The notes under the pieces were generated by a model that ran no database searches, had not been told where the DNA came from, and saw nothing but the letters and a program-made list of their open reading frames with translations. A program made the position numbers and the translations under genes. DNA of 64,000 bases from Isoetes taiwanensis (lineage: Eukaryota; Streptophyta; Lycopodiopsida; Isoetales; Isoetaceae): positions 10,916,407 to 10,980,406 of the forward strand of contig JAJEKV010000035.1 of assembly GCA_021234155.1 (NCBI GenBank), read 5' to 3'. Shown here piece by piece: positions 10,546 through 22,207 of this stretch (its first letter is position 1; each line of letters begins with the position of its first letter).

Positions 10546-11217
10546 CGACTATAAAAGCAGCTCCATTCGTAAGTCATTCATCTCCCATCATGGCTTATAA
10601 TATTTATGATGATCGGGCTTTGAGACCATTCTTTGCTCCATGAGCTACAATGATATTAATCGCGATACATAAAGGTGTTAAGCCGATCCTTACTTACAAT
10701 CCAAAGCGTAAGGTCGTGGAGTGTGATTGCCCCGCCTTACTCGTGTTGTGATCCATCTTCTTTGGGTTCCCGAGCCATGCCTACGAAATGAATGCGATCA
10801 CAATAGCAGGGATTGATGATGAGTGAATCATCGACTCTATAATGCCATCAATAATATGTGCATCTAAATTATATGTATGCCATCAATAATGTGTGCATCG
10901 ATGTAATGATGTGTATTAAACACCTATTATAATAGATGTAAGGATGTTAGTATTAAGCATAAATTAGGATGTATCGACAACGATTAATTGTCCAAAATGC
11001 TTAAGTATTATAGCAAAAGAAATTACATACATGATTATCGAGAACATGACCGAGATTGAGAGCTTTTAGCTAATGCTATGTCCCCCACATGTCAACAATG
11101 TATTTTGGAATCAATGAACAGTCTTCGGTCTTTTGCCATTTGCATCCCATGCATAATGTATGGCATCTAACTTCTCATACCTTGATGGATCCGATGGATT
11201 GGGTCGCCAACGCTTAG
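10546..11217. other. No gene seen; E1 3' flank of transposase
   Basis: AT-rich sequence with ATGCCATCAATAATGTGTGC repeated at about 10,845 and 10,875. There are no recognisable domains. It probably contains the 3' untranslated part of the minus-strand transposase-like gene. Confidence 0.4.
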
Positions 11218-13722
11218 TTAAGCAACCTCAGTATAGTCACGACCAACAGTGCATCCACCATGATACATAAATGTGACCATAATTGGTAGACTCGATCTAG
11301 GATGGCATCTTCTTCTCAGAAAGCCCAACCACGCTGGAGTTTCATCGCCTCCAGGTCGGACTAAAACAAACATACCTTTCGTAACATGTGCATGAGGATC
11401 GAACTCATCCATAGGCAACACCGACGCCCATCCGCTGCCCACAATATGTAGGCAAAGGTCTTACAAGCACAAATGCTTCATCGACCTCTCCGAGTAAATG
11501 CAGCTTTTGTAGAGGTTCTTGCCTTGTACGCAACCAAAAGTTATCATTTTGAGGTCGCCCCGAGATACATCTTCCAAACACAAAAGAATCTCGCTCCAAG
11601 AATCCATAGTTGCTTTGTAATCGCCGTGGCAAACACACTATCTTCCCGATTTTTGCGTAAGGAATTCCATAATGCTATGTACTTGCCGATGTCGTCCGCC
11701 AGCCGTGGAGATCTTTCAATGTCTTCCTTGGAGGGATATTTTTAGGCACCCCTCGTTGGTAACGCTGGCTCACCATTTTCATCCTCCTTCCACATTCTTA
11801 TTCCATTTTCTCGAATCCACTCTTTATGGGTTGGCCGCATCTTATATTGCATAATGGGCCATTTCCCATCCATTTTAAATCGAATAGCAATGGCTCGGTA
11901 TGGCCTCGTTAGACGTTGGCCCTTATCGGGATATATATCCCTTGACAAAGCCTTTCCAACTGAACTTCATCCACAAAATATGGAACAGAGACTTTGCATT
12001 GCACTTGCTAAACAAGTAAAGCAACTCGTGCAAAGTTAGAGCATCCGATGAACTCATTAACGCCGAAAAGTTCCCAAACAATGCATCAATATCGCCATGA
12101 GTGTGCCCAACCATCATGAAGCCAACCTGAATCTCATCAATACCTTAAGCCATGTCAAATAAGAGAGGTAGGAGAACACATATCTATTTTTATTTTGACC
12201 CGATGCATTATCCAACCGTAAGTAGAGATTTCGAGGAAGAGGATTGAAGCCTTCTAAGTTGGCACTAGAAGATGAAGGCATCTTCTCTTGTGTCGCACTA
12301 GCTTATGTTGCAAAGGTCGAGTATCTTTTAGGGCTTGCATCAATTTGCAATCAGAGTTCTCGCTTCCACACAAATCACCACACTTGTCTTCTTCCCAAGA
12401 ACTCAAGATAGTGTAGGATCCTAGAAAGTGATCCAACATGAAAGTTTGAGTCATCCTTCCAAAGATCAAGAGAGAAATGGCCATAAGCCCGCCCACCATG
12501 ACCATGTGTCAATGCTCCCGCTGCCGCTTCTTCAAGCGATCTCCTCTCCAAAACAGACTTTATGAGATGGTGACTTCTTGGTGTGAGTGTTTTGACCTGA
12601 TCCATCTTATCATGTATTATGTAGGTGACTTTCTCGCTTAACGATGTGATAATGCACGCCAATGCCAATATTGACTCCTACAGAACGTTGTTCCAACATA
12701 TGTGCCCGCCGCTGAATTGAAAGGTTGCGCCTCCCCTTATATCTTTTGTTCTTTCCAATTTCTCGCTTGATGACTACACATATGTTACACTTGAGAATGT
12801 CAGTATTTTTGCTATGTCGACGCCCTGAAACTCTTTCTTCCAAATATTGTAAAAAGAGGGCAAGGTTACACTCTTTCCCGCCAATTCTTCCACCACGGCC
12901 CCACCTCCTCCTATGTATGCTCTTCTTATTAAGGATGGAAGGAAGTTTGCGAACATTCTCCCTTATATCATCCTTTCCTTTTTGTTTCTATGTGGAATGC
13001 TCTCTCATTCTCACTAATGAAGGTATCAAGCACACTTTCTCAGAGCTAGTGTCACAGCATCTAGGCTTCTTAGAGCTCAGATACCATGTTCCGCCCGCTT
13101 TCCACCTAACTCAACCTCTTCCTCCAACTATAAAACGTAGATCGAAAGCAACTCCTAAAGCCACGCCCATGCGAATTGACAAAGACTCCACCCACGTGCA
13201 TCACTACTTTCGCCCCGACCGCCTAGATAAGTTACACTCAACACATCAAAAACAAGCGTAATCCCGGCACCGCTTGATTGAGAATAAAATTTTTTCTTAA
13301 GGCACATACTTGCCGCCGGCTCGCTTTTTGACACATTCGCCCTTGCAAAGATGTTGATTTTAGATCACTCTTAATTGCCTTGAAGCGCACATCCTCTCCT
13401 CCTTGCCATCCCCTTTGGTTCCCTCCCCCCGACCTCTTCACATATGTATATTTCCTTTTCCTCTTGAATTGCTTCTCAACATCAGCCTTCCAAGCACTCA
13501 ACTTCTAAATCATCATGTTCGAGAGCAAAGAAGAGCTTGTAAATGTTGTGAAACCGTCCTACCATCATGAAGCAAAACAAAGATGGGTCTCCCCTGTGTT
13601 ACTAGATCATTAGCTATAGGCCTCTCAAAGACAAGCATGACATGACCTGATATTTTGGTTTCCCGTTGATCTATTATGTTACCCACCGAAAAGCCCGACC
13701 TTTGATACACCCAAGAACTCAT
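11218..13722 (-). pseudogene. E1 transposase-like protein (VGHTH family), frameshifted
   Basis: This is a candidate DDE/RNase H-fold transposase. Reading right to left: a cysteine segment (KKPRCCDTSSEKVCLI, ~13,080), SFYNIWKKEFQGVDIAK (~12,840), YIIHDKMDQVKTL (~12,600), THGHGGRAYGHFSLDL (~12,490), LRLDNASGQNKNRYVF (~12,200), MMVGHTHGDIDALF (~12,095) and MRPTHKEWIRENGIRMW (~11,810). A C-terminal block VLVRPGGDETPAWLGF follows (~11,350). The order D(KMD)...D(N)...GHTHxDID matches the large plant/animal/fungal ORF family I recall as DUF7869, which I take to be transposon proteins. It is the same family as the E2 gene (36,239-39,451). At least five frame changes occur, several at CHG sites. Function is inferred. 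Confidence 0.7.
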
Positions 13723-14394
13723 CGCCTATAGCATCCTCGAGGATCACTAAAGACTATATTCGGCCCCAATATTTAGATCCTGTGCAGGAGTGAAGAATGT
13801 AGCATGGCAAACCTAGTAGATCTGTTTCGAGTAGTAGATCGCCTCATCTTCGTGCTTAAACAACCCGAGACCAAGACGGGCAGCTAGATTCTCATGACCT
13901 CCAATCTCCTACTATCTCGCCTTCTTCATTTGTTGCCGTGGTTGCTTGGTTCACCACAAAGGAGCAAAGAAAACCGATGTCCCATGGCTAATGACGATGG
14001 ACTACTAGATGAATCCTCTTGTGAAGAGGGCAAATTGAGGGATCTCAAGACGATCTTCACTTGAGGGCCACTCATTTGGTTTTACATCCCTCTTAGGCCA
14101 CCAATGAATGTGCCTACCGCTTCACCAAATGTTATCCGCCTCCTCCGCTAGGGACCGAAGCTCACGATGGGATCACCTGACTCGCGGACCTCAATTGCTA
14201 CATTTGAAGGATCTATTTCCTTCCCATGAAGAGTGGTTCTATTCAAAATATGTCCCCGCAACAATTGTCCCTCCCACCTAATAGGTTGTACAGGGGGAAA
14301 ATTAAACCCTGCTTCAATCAAGCAAGGCGACACTTTTCGTAACATATGAAATAGAGGAAAAATAAGCAAAAAATAAGTTTAAAATGGCGCTTAT
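13723..14394. other. E1 divergent intergenic region, first part
   Basis: The sequence lies between the start of the minus-strand transposase-like gene and the palindrome cluster. It may include the N-terminus or 5' leader of that gene. I recognise no domain in it. Confidence 0.4.
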
Positions 14395-14690
14395 TTAGTA
14401 CAAAAGTATAAATTTTGGTCCAAATTTGAGCTAAATGGCCATGGCATGCCATTTGGTGTAACGGTGAACACTTGATCAAATGAAAATGGCGCCATTTGGT
14501 CGAATGGTGTTTGATCAAATGGCCATGGCTTATTTGATCCAAATTCACACCTATGGCACATTCATAGGTGTGAATTTGATCAAATGGCCATGGCTTCATT
14601 TGATCCAAACACCATTTTTCGACTAAATGGCTTCATGGCTTCATTTGATCCAACACCATTTCCACCAAATGGCTTAACTCCATCACAAAA
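14395..14690. repeat. E1 palindrome cluster 1 (AAATGGC...GCCATTT)
   Basis: About seven full or half copies of an inverted-arm motif lie in 300 bp: AAATGG arms facing CCATTT arms with cores GCGC, CCATGGC or CTTCATGG. The same motif recurs at 15,985-16,345 and in an intron at 18,645-18,768, and I notice none in the E1 coding blocks. In the divergent promoter region it is a candidate array of binding sites for an element-encoded protein. Confidence 0.8.
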
Positions 14691-14989
14691 ATCTACACGA
14701 GGTGCCTATGTTATGCATTCTTGCTCCCATTGTTGTATATGTGTCAATAAGAGCAGCATGCATAACATGGGCACCCCATGCCAACTTTGCAATTGAAACC
14801 AAGGTTCTGCGGTCCTAGCAAAGATTAATGTCAAAGATTTGAACACTCTATACACATGGCAAAATAATAGAACGTAATTTATACCGTAAAACAAAGGGAC
14901 TTACTTGATATTAGATAGATCCATAGTGGTATGTCCCGAGCAAAGAGATAGAACAGAAAATGAAGCTGATCCCAAAGCAGATATATTGG

Positions 14990-15140
14990 CGTAAGAATGC
15001 GCCAAGAAGAGCCAAGAAGAAAGCGCCAAGAAAGATTCGAGAAGAAGAAGGAGGATTCGCCAAGAAGAAAGCGCCAAGAATCAAGAATCACCCGATTTCG
15101 TGGAGCGAAGAAGAAAGCGCCGACAAAGACGCATGCGCTT
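14990..15140. repeat. GCCAAGAAGAAAGCGCC short repeats
   Basis: Repeated CGCCAAGAAGAAAGCGCCAAGAA units give long Lys/Arg-rich frames in two phases. The arms GCGCC and GGCGC pair, so this may be another palindrome-derived array rather than a gene. Confidence 0.5.
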
Positions 15141-15479
15141 TGCAAAGTTTCTCGCTTAGGCGCCGAGAAAAGAAGCGCCTTTATGCGAAGCAAGTACCGA
15201 GACGAAACAGCGGATTCGAAAGCTACCAAACGCGCAACGAAAACGCCCGCTGGGCCGTGGCATGGTCGCATTAAGTGGGAGCACGGGCGCAAAGAGGGAG
15301 CTTTAAAGGCAAAGTACAATTTTCAAAACGGACGATTCAAATTTGACATGTGGCAACCAAATTTCAATATACCGGGCGAATTTTGACTTTTATGTTAATT
15401 AAGGGCGGGGGAATTTTGAATTTTATGTTCAAATTTGGGCTAAGCGCTTAGGGGGGAAATATTCAATTTCAAAATTCAA

Positions 15480-15650
15480 TTGTGGCGGCATGGCGCCTCG
15501 ATCGCCACCGCATGGGCGGGAGTGGGTGGTCAAGGGCGGCATGGGCGGCCGACCGCGACGGGCACGGGCGGCCGGACCGCTGACGCACGGGCGGGCGCGG
15601 GCGGCCGGGCATGGGCGCTCGACCACCACGCATGGGCGCCGACAACGATG
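15480..15650 (+). repeat. GC-rich GGGCGG array, potential G-quadruplex
   Basis: Dense GGGCGG / CATGGGCG units give several runs of four or more GGG tracts within 30-40 bases (for example 15,586-15,625). It is an island of very high GC inside otherwise AT-rich E1 DNA, midway between the divergent genes. Confidence 0.6.
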
Positions 15651-15984
15651 GGCCCTAGTTGGTCACTGTTTTTCTGAAGCTTCATTCGCTTCATTCGCTT
15701 TCGATTCCAGCCCCAAATACTCGACCTTAGCCGCAAATACCAAATACCAGTCACAAATACTTAGCCCAAATACTTAAAGCAACCCTTTTTCATCCTTTTT
15801 TTTTCGCTGATTTCTCGGCGCCATTTCCCCGCTAGCTCAATCACCAACACATCTAGATACACACCGGTTTTCGACCAAATTCAAGGCCAAAAAATGGAAA
15901 TGGACAATTCGAGCTCAACAAAATGTGGAGACAGTAGCTAGCTTACCTCAAGGGACGTGTATGTCGCCTACTTGCATTGTTTGT

Positions 15985-16345
15985 TTGGCTAAATGGCCAC
16001 CGCCATTTAGATGCCCGGTAACCACTTTAGGGTCTTATAGTTGATAAAATGGCTTCATGGCCATTTGGATGATTGAGTGCACTTTAGGAGTCTTAGCTTA
16101 CTTTAGGATGCCCGGTAGCTTACCATAGGGTCTTGTTGTTGGCAAATGGCTTCATGGCGCCATTTGATGTGTATTAGCATACATTTGGGACTTGTTGTTA
16201 TAAAATGGCCATGGCTTCATTTGATGTGTATTAGCTACCATAGGGCTCTTGTTGTTATAAATGGCTTCATGGCGCCATTTGATGTCTATTAGCATACATT
16301 GGGAACTTGTTGTTATAAATGGCGCCATGGCTTCATTTTTATGTC
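15985..16345. repeat. E1 palindrome cluster 2, ~65 bp tandem units
   Basis: Units of roughly 60-65 bp combine a palindrome (AAATGGC...GCCATTT) with TGATGTGTATTAGCATACAT and GGGACTTGTTGTTATA. About five units are visible. It lies upstream of the plus-strand gene. Confidence 0.8.
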
Positions 16346-16860
16346 TATTAGTCCTTTAACACTAATGGAGTCATTCGCATATGTTAAATCGCAGGTTTGC
16401 CTAGAGCCACTCTCCTTCCAACCATCTTCCGCGCGAATATTTGGAAGGGGAGGGGCTCTGACCGGTCGAGGCACCTGGCGACCAAAATGCGTGGAAATGC
16501 ATTCAACCGCCCATTTGCTTATGCACAACTTGGATGCAAATGTTGCCATTTGCCTAGTCATCCGGTCTGGCTCGCTTGTTCTCGTGTGGTATCTCCTACG
16601 ACATCGTAGTGCCTCCACCCAGCCCGATCCACTCTCCTTCAACCATCTTCCTCGAATATTGGGCGAAGGGGAGTGGTTTGACCGGGTGGAGGCCTCTTCA
16701 CCAAACGCAGGGATAGGCATACGACGCCTCCGCGGCTTATGCATCGATCGATATAAAATGGCGCCACGGCCCATTTGCCAACCACAACCTATTGTCCGCC
16801 GCTTGTTCAAACCATTTACCGATGCCTCTTTGTTGCCGATGCCTCTTTGTTGCAGCCTAT
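16346..16860. other. E1: Gcc-rich repeats, uncertain coding
   Basis: Two partly similar ~220 bp stretches (about 16,400-16,600 and 16,610-16,800) share CTCTCCTTCAACCATCTTCC and CCATTTGC phrases. The plus-strand frame 16,299-16,901 crosses them but resembles no family. This may be the leader or first exon of the ParB-methyltransferase gene. Confidence 0.35.
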
Positions 16861-17529
16861 CTTACGTATGGAAACACAATTTCAATCCGACCAGACTATG
16901 ATGCCGATAGACAAACCGGTGCATGGAAGTACGCGGTGAGCCCTCTATCGCTACAGCTCTAAAGGAGATCATAGAAGAGAGCTCGGCCTTTATAAGGGAG
17001 ACAGACACGTAAACAAAAATGCATTTACCAGCCGTATCTTGGTCCAAATGAAGTTGGTTGCCAAGAGCGTCGCGAGGATTGATCCGGTGGTCTGTGGAAG
17101 ATACTTTGAAGCAGCAGAATAATTGTGTACTATGTGGACTGGAAGTTTTATGATCCCACTTTGATGTCCGCTAGCATTGCAAATGTAGCCGGTTCGCGCG
17201 AAGAAGCAAGGCCGGTACCGCCGCCGCATAACAAATTTTGAAGAAGCCGACATCAAAGGTCCACAAGAAATCTTGAGGGGCTTTATGATTCTTCGCAATC
17301 GGATGAACGAAGTCGAAAAACTCGCCTTCATTCGTTGTCAAGGCAATAGCCCAAATAGAAACTACCCGCCATTGTGGACACGGCCCGCTAAAAACAAAGG
17401 AGCAAGAAGAAGACAAGACAACCTAGGGATACACCTCCGAAATGACAAAGACTCCTCATCTTCTACCGAGGATGTCCAGAACCCGAGGAAGGAAAGGCGG
17501 CGGCAAGAGGAAAGTTAAGAGAAAGGATC

Positions 17530-17800
17530 ACAAAGATCCGTGATATGGAAAAGAAGGAAAAGAAACAATCTAAAGAAAAGGAAGAGAAGGAAAAGGAAGA
17601 GAAGGAAAAGGAAGAGAAGGAAAAGAAAGAGAAGGAAAAGAAAGAGAAAGGAAGATAAAGAAAAGAGGGAAAAGAAGGAAAAGAAAAGGGCAAGGAAAGA
17701 AAAGGATAGGGAAGGCAAGGGGCGTAAGGAAGGAAAGGCGACACAGAAACGGAGGGAAAGGAAGTGGAGACAGAGGAAACGGATGGGAAAAAGAAGAAGC
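17530..17800 (+). repeat. Purine-only minisatellite within the E1 gene
   Basis: Tandem AGAAGGAAAAGGA units give a purine strand of about 250 bases. In the frame of the ParB-methyltransferase gene the first part encodes a charged Lys/Glu single helix, so this is probably a coding repeat (linker), though it could also form triplex DNA. Confidence 0.7.
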
Positions 17801-18616
17801 ACAGCCGGAGAGCCTTGAGAAGGAGAGGACACCAAAAAACAAAGGAGAGCGCCTCTGACCCAAGTCCCCGCTGAAGTCCTAGAAGTGGTGGTGAACCTCC
17901 GAGCCCAAGGCATAGCGAGGATCCCGCGACACACCGCCAAAAAGGGTCCCCATTAAGAAGCTAGAGCCAAAGAAGCTCACATTAAGAATAGCTCAAAGAC
18001 TTTGCTAGAGGTGCCTGCAAATCTTCGGGTGGAAAGGTCAAGAGGAAAAGACGGCAGAGAATACACCGCAAAAAAAATTACGATCACCTCATCCTCTTCC
18101 TCACACATTCATTAAAAAATAGACGGTTCAAATTATATCAAGGACCAAAGAAATCTGACATCTAGACCAAGGAATATGGAGCACGCCAAAACTTTGGTGG
18201 AGTCCTTTCAGAGAGACCCACATCCAGCCTTCACTCCCACGATGTGATTCCATTCAATCCCTCACAAATAAACCGGTCCCTTGAAAAACCGAGGATGACC
18301 TCATGGGGATGCACTATTATATAGTGAATGGTAATCATTCAGCTATGGCTGCTCAACTTGTATGTAGAAGACTCCTAAGACACCAAAGTCCCAAGAGCAA
18401 ATGTCAAAGATTTATCTTCAACGGAATTGCCGAAAGTGTTGTCCGCACAACCAACTAACAGAATGCCTCGCAGCTTTCGCTTGAAGTCAATGATATCACC
18501 GCGAAGACTATTTTCAAAGAGCCATTCATTGATAACATAACCCACCAAGGCAGCAATATGCTCTATGCGGGAAGCCCGATCCATCGACGCTGGCAATCTC
18601 GCCGTAACCATACAAG

Positions 18617-18793
18617 GTACATGTTTTAATTTTTCGCAAGATTATGAAATGGCGCCGCGGGCGCCATTTGTTCACTAAACGGCGCCACACGGCGCATTTC
18701 ACTCAAAAAATGGCTTTATCACGGGCGCCATTTTCACTAAAATGGCCATTTGCTCATTAAATGTTCAAGTCTAACTTTTGTTGTTTCCACAAG
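18617..18793 (+). other. Predicted intron of the E1 methyltransferase gene, with palindromes
   Basis: Donor ACAAG|GTACATG and acceptor TTTCCACAAG|ATCC flank about four AAATGGC...GCCATTT palindromes (18,645-18,768). Palindromes confined to an intron of the element's own methyltransferase gene echo what is seen in E2. Confidence 0.55.
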
Positions 18794-20369
18794 ATCCGCT
18801 CGGGCTGAAGTTACCATGCGGGTAAGCATCCTAAAGATTTCAACCAAAGGGTCTTCATGCCGAGGATATTTTTCAGCTTATTCGTGGTCCCTATGGAACT
18901 TGTGGAAATCTTGCAAGCTAAAAGACAACAAGGGACAAACTATTACCTGTGAATCGGGCAAAAGAATCGACTACTTCAAATGACCTACCCGAGGTGCATG
19001 AGGGGTATGGACTACTTAAGACCGCTTCTGCCTGCTCCGTGAAGTGCCGATGGGAAGACCTTCGCCAAGGTCACTAGTGATTATACAGTAAGCAATTCTT
19101 CAAGGCAAGGGCAAAGACACTAAGATCCATATCTTTCTTGAAGAAGGAGATTTTGCATACGTGAAGGATAATTTTCCGAGGAAGTTCAAGTCCTTCATCG
19201 ATCTCTCAGATCGCAGCGTCGGGCTTCGAGGATACCGACCTGATTTCCATGGCCACCTTGCATAGTAAGTGGGTTGAAACCGAGTGGGCAAGGAAGGCAT
19301 TTTCGTAAACGTACACCGCCTTGGCAAGATTCATACGCAATGCCGCCTTGAAGAGAGAGGATACCAAGACTTCCGCTAGCGGTTGAACTAACGCACAAAG
19401 AAGGGACAAGTTGTTTGCACTCCCCGCATCAAAGATCCTTGATTGCCCCGACACTAGAGGCATATTTCCAATGTGGGACAAAACCACACTAACAAATTTC
19501 TTTAATACACCGAGAAGAACACCACAAACCGATTCTTTTGATAGTAGTCTTTGCAAGGCCTGAGCACAACTTTTTGATTTCATCTCAGATTGATGATCCG
19601 ATTCCGCATCCGTAGTTTATATTGGCATGTATGAGGATCTAATACAAGAATCCGCCCCCCCTCAGAGTTCGAGGCCCATTCACTAGTGTATGCCACAAAG
19701 ATTCAAAGCAATCAAGGTCCTCCCCGTCGGGTTATTGACCTCAAGTTCCCTTCAACGATCATCCTCAAGAACCGCCACCGCCTCGTGCCTAACGAAGAAG
19801 ACGAAGACGGGAGACCGAGGCTATGGTCGAAGCTCGCAAAATGCCAGATTCAGTACAAACCGGCAAGGCTTGCCGTGGGACATAATTATGAGAAACCAGC
19901 CGGGTCCTCGCTACATGCTCGCGCACTGCGCAAGCGTAAAATGGTACCGCCAGAAATGGGGTGTTTGATTACTTCTCCCGTGGTTCTTTTGGCGTAGCTT
20001 CATTGCTGAATAAGAGATTTTGCATTGTATTCGAAAGTGACCCGCTTAAGCATGAGTGCCTAAAGGGGATTCTAGATAGGCTTGACCGCCATCGAATCCT
20101 ACCATCGCAGCTGCTCCTCGCGGACAGAGAGACCACCGGCCAGAAGTTGAAGAAGTCGAGATCCACCAAATCCAGAGATGCCCGAAGCTCCACCCGATGT
20201 GGACTATGATGTGATCAAGAATACACAATTCAATATGGACATTCTTGATGATCCCAATTTCACCGCCACAAATGCTCGAGAGCTTTCGGGAGATCCTATG
20301 GTTGCTTCTTCTAGCCATGGCCCCGCCATACTTAACCCGATCCTATTGTGGAGCCTCGCTTCCCGATGA

Positions 20370-20712
20370 GGAACCCCAATTTTGTATGAAAATAATGTAA
20401 ATTGTACACTAATACTTTTGTATACAAAGTCACCTCTTCCGAGTCCTTGCCTGCTTTTGGCAAATTTTTAATATGCAAATCTATGAATTCGAATTTTTAC
20501 TATTTTTGATGATATTTTTAGATGTTTCTCCAGCTTCATTTTATGCAATGCTAGAATTTTAATGGCATGGCACTTTAGATGCATATTTTTTTAAATGGCA
20601 CTTTAGATGCATATTTTTTTTTAAAAATTGTGCTTCATACAATAATTGCTCAAAAAAAATTGGCATAAAATTAATGACTGGAAAAGGAAGGATTTAGAAT
20701 ACATTATATTAA
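20370..20712. other. E1 right end region
   Basis: AT-rich 3' flank of the E1 gene with TGGCACTTTAGATGCATATT in tandem (20,566 and 20,598) and the inverted AAATTGTGCT at 20,623-20,632. Sequence 20,684-20,712 (AAGGATTTAGAATACATTAT) again matches beta (about 44,999), so host sequence has resumed by there. Confidence 0.5.
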
Positions 20713-21027
20713 AGGCCAAATTTCAAATTCGTACGCGGAAAAAAATAATAATAGTATATATATATATTTTTTTTTAAAACTTTCGCGTACACGCGGAAAA
20801 AATAATAATAATAAAAAAAATTGCATTCGCGTATGCGAAACCTCTGTTTCGCGTACGCGAAAAAACTTTCACGTACGCGAATTAGATATTTTCGCGTACG
20901 CGAAAATCTTCCGACGCCAGAATTTTTGTTTGCCGTATTTTTTACGTTTTATATGGCAAATATGTACCGTATCATACAATTCATACGTATTCCGTATAAA
21001 ACATATAATGTATTGAACCTATCCCTG
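20713..21027. mobile_element. hAT-like element P, right part (TTCGCGTACGCGAA palindromes)
   Basis: It continues the element broken by E1 and matches 45,457-45,746. It contains several TTTCGCGTACGCGAAA-type palindromes and ends GAACCTATCCCTG at 21,027, the inverted copy of the CAGGGATAGGTTC start. Target-site-like octamer CTCAGAAG follows. Confidence 0.7.
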
Positions 21028-22207
21028 CTCAGAAGCTATCGAAAACGAACAACATGTCTTCTTGCGCTCGGAAATATGTACATATCAGAAACAACTTTGG
21101 CATCCAAGTGGCAGATTTTTACTCATTGTTATATGTGCCACCAATGTCATTGGGATCATACATAAGGGTGGTGGAAACACACTATTCCTTAGTAGTAAAG
21201 CTGTGTTTCATGTGCTCCACAGTCTCTCAAGGCCCAAGTGAGCAATAGACATAAATTGAATTAAAATTAAAATTAAAATTAAAATATGGCAGGATCTTAA
21301 GTTGTGTCTTAATGTAGATTGACAGTTGACCAAATGCATTGCGCTCATTTGCTCGTCTATAAAAAAATAAAGTTACATCTCTATGCGAAGTTCTGTTGTT
21401 TAATTTTCCATTCCATCTCATAACTAAATGCGCCACTTAAATATACCTGCTAATTTGTCAACATTTGACTCAGATAAAGTATTAACATCTCTAGACAGAT
21501 AAAACTGCCAGTACATGTGAATCATTTTGTATGTAACTGGATGACTTATGCGTAATACATCTGCAAAACCAAAAAATTACAGGTTGTAGGAATTATTGGA
21601 AGCAAAAGCCATGCGTAAGTATCTAAAGTAAATAAAAACATAATCTACCAGCAATATCATGTGATTTTCAGCTTGTTTTGTCATCATTGCACAGCTATTT
21701 CCACGCCAGCTGATCTACAAATATCATGAAAGGAACATGATAACATTGCAAATTCTGCAATTTGAAAGCATTTCAGAATAGTAGGCCTTTAGATCATCCA
21801 ATGTAAGCAGTATCCATCTGCAAGTCACATTAGCTATGAAAAAAGGAGAATGGAATATTGAACGCATGCTGCAAGGATTATGGTATAATACGTTATATTA
21901 AAGGCAAGCAACAGATGTCTTAAGGAAATATGCATTGGTTAGAGATTATAGAGAAAACTATAAACTTTATTTGCAGTTTCAACCACTTACATTTTCAAAT
22001 GCACCATTGATTTGATGAGTTGCCTTGTACTTGAAATTGCTCTAGTTCCTAGACTCGAAATCCCATGTTTGTACAGAACAACAGCCAAAGGAAAGTGCTA
22101 AGATTGAGAAATGTATACTTATCAGACTTGTACCACATATAGTGCTGAAGAGGTGAAATAGAATATTTGTTGAAGACGTCATAATAGGCGTTGATCGATG
22201 TAAAATT
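21028..22207. repeat. Shared module Q, copy 1
   Basis: Non-coding module starting CTCAGAAGCTATCGAAAACG, with (AATTAAAATT)n at ~21,255, ending GTTGATCGATGTAAAATTTC. The same module recurs at 22,579-23,060 (partial), 45,747-46,406 + 49,910-50,400, and 50,785-51,330. No convincing protein is visible. The site CTTGTTTTGTCATC (about 21,672) is the empty site for the beta LINE. Confidence 0.65.

Larger units (their letters stand above)
16861..20369 (+). pseudogene. E1 ParB-like / DNA methyltransferase fusion gene (frameshifted, intron-containing)
   Basis: This gene predicts a DNA-modifying protein. N-terminal blocks (WKFYDPTLMSASIANVAG ~17,140; LRNRMNEVEKLAFIRCQG ~17,290) lead into a Lys/Glu-rich helix (17,543-17,660, EKEEKEKEEKEK). 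A ParB-like motif HYYIVNGNHSAMAAQL follows at 18,312-18,359. An intron is likely at 18,617-18,793 (AAG|GTACAT ... CACAAG). The S-adenosylmethionine-binding motif VFDYFSRGSFGVASLLNKRF starts at 19,961, with an acidic motif-II position in VFESDP. Motif I in E2 is FSGSGTT, so E1 is degraded or misread here. I could not find a clean motif IV (DPPY). Beta-class order is inferred from E2. The divergent partner is the transposase-like gene at 11,218-13,722. Confidence 0.6.
8979..20635. mobile_element. Giant DNA transposon E1 (~11.7 kb), transposase plus ParB-methyltransferase
   Basis: The interruption of element P, compared with beta at about 44,830, places the left end at 8,979 (AGCACAATTT). An inverted AAATTGTGCT lies at 20,623-20,632, with flanks TTA and TCA resembling a 3 bp target duplication. 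The right boundary is uncertain up to about 20,683. The interior runs: terminal minisatellites (9,880-10,545), minus-strand transposase-like gene (11,218-13,722), palindrome-rich divergent region (13,800-16,850), and plus-strand ParB-methyltransferase gene (to 20,369). This is the same layout as E2. Element status is well supported by architecture; exact ends are not. Confidence 0.6.

Noticed and set aside
14997-15386. Arg/Lys-rich 129-codon frame
   Set aside because: It derives from short GCCAAGAAGAAAGCG repeats and is also open in a second frame. There is no domain and no counterpart in E2.
15429-15777. Gly/Arg/Ala-rich frames over the GC island
   Set aside because: GC-rich repeats open several frames on both strands, which is typical of composition rather than coding.
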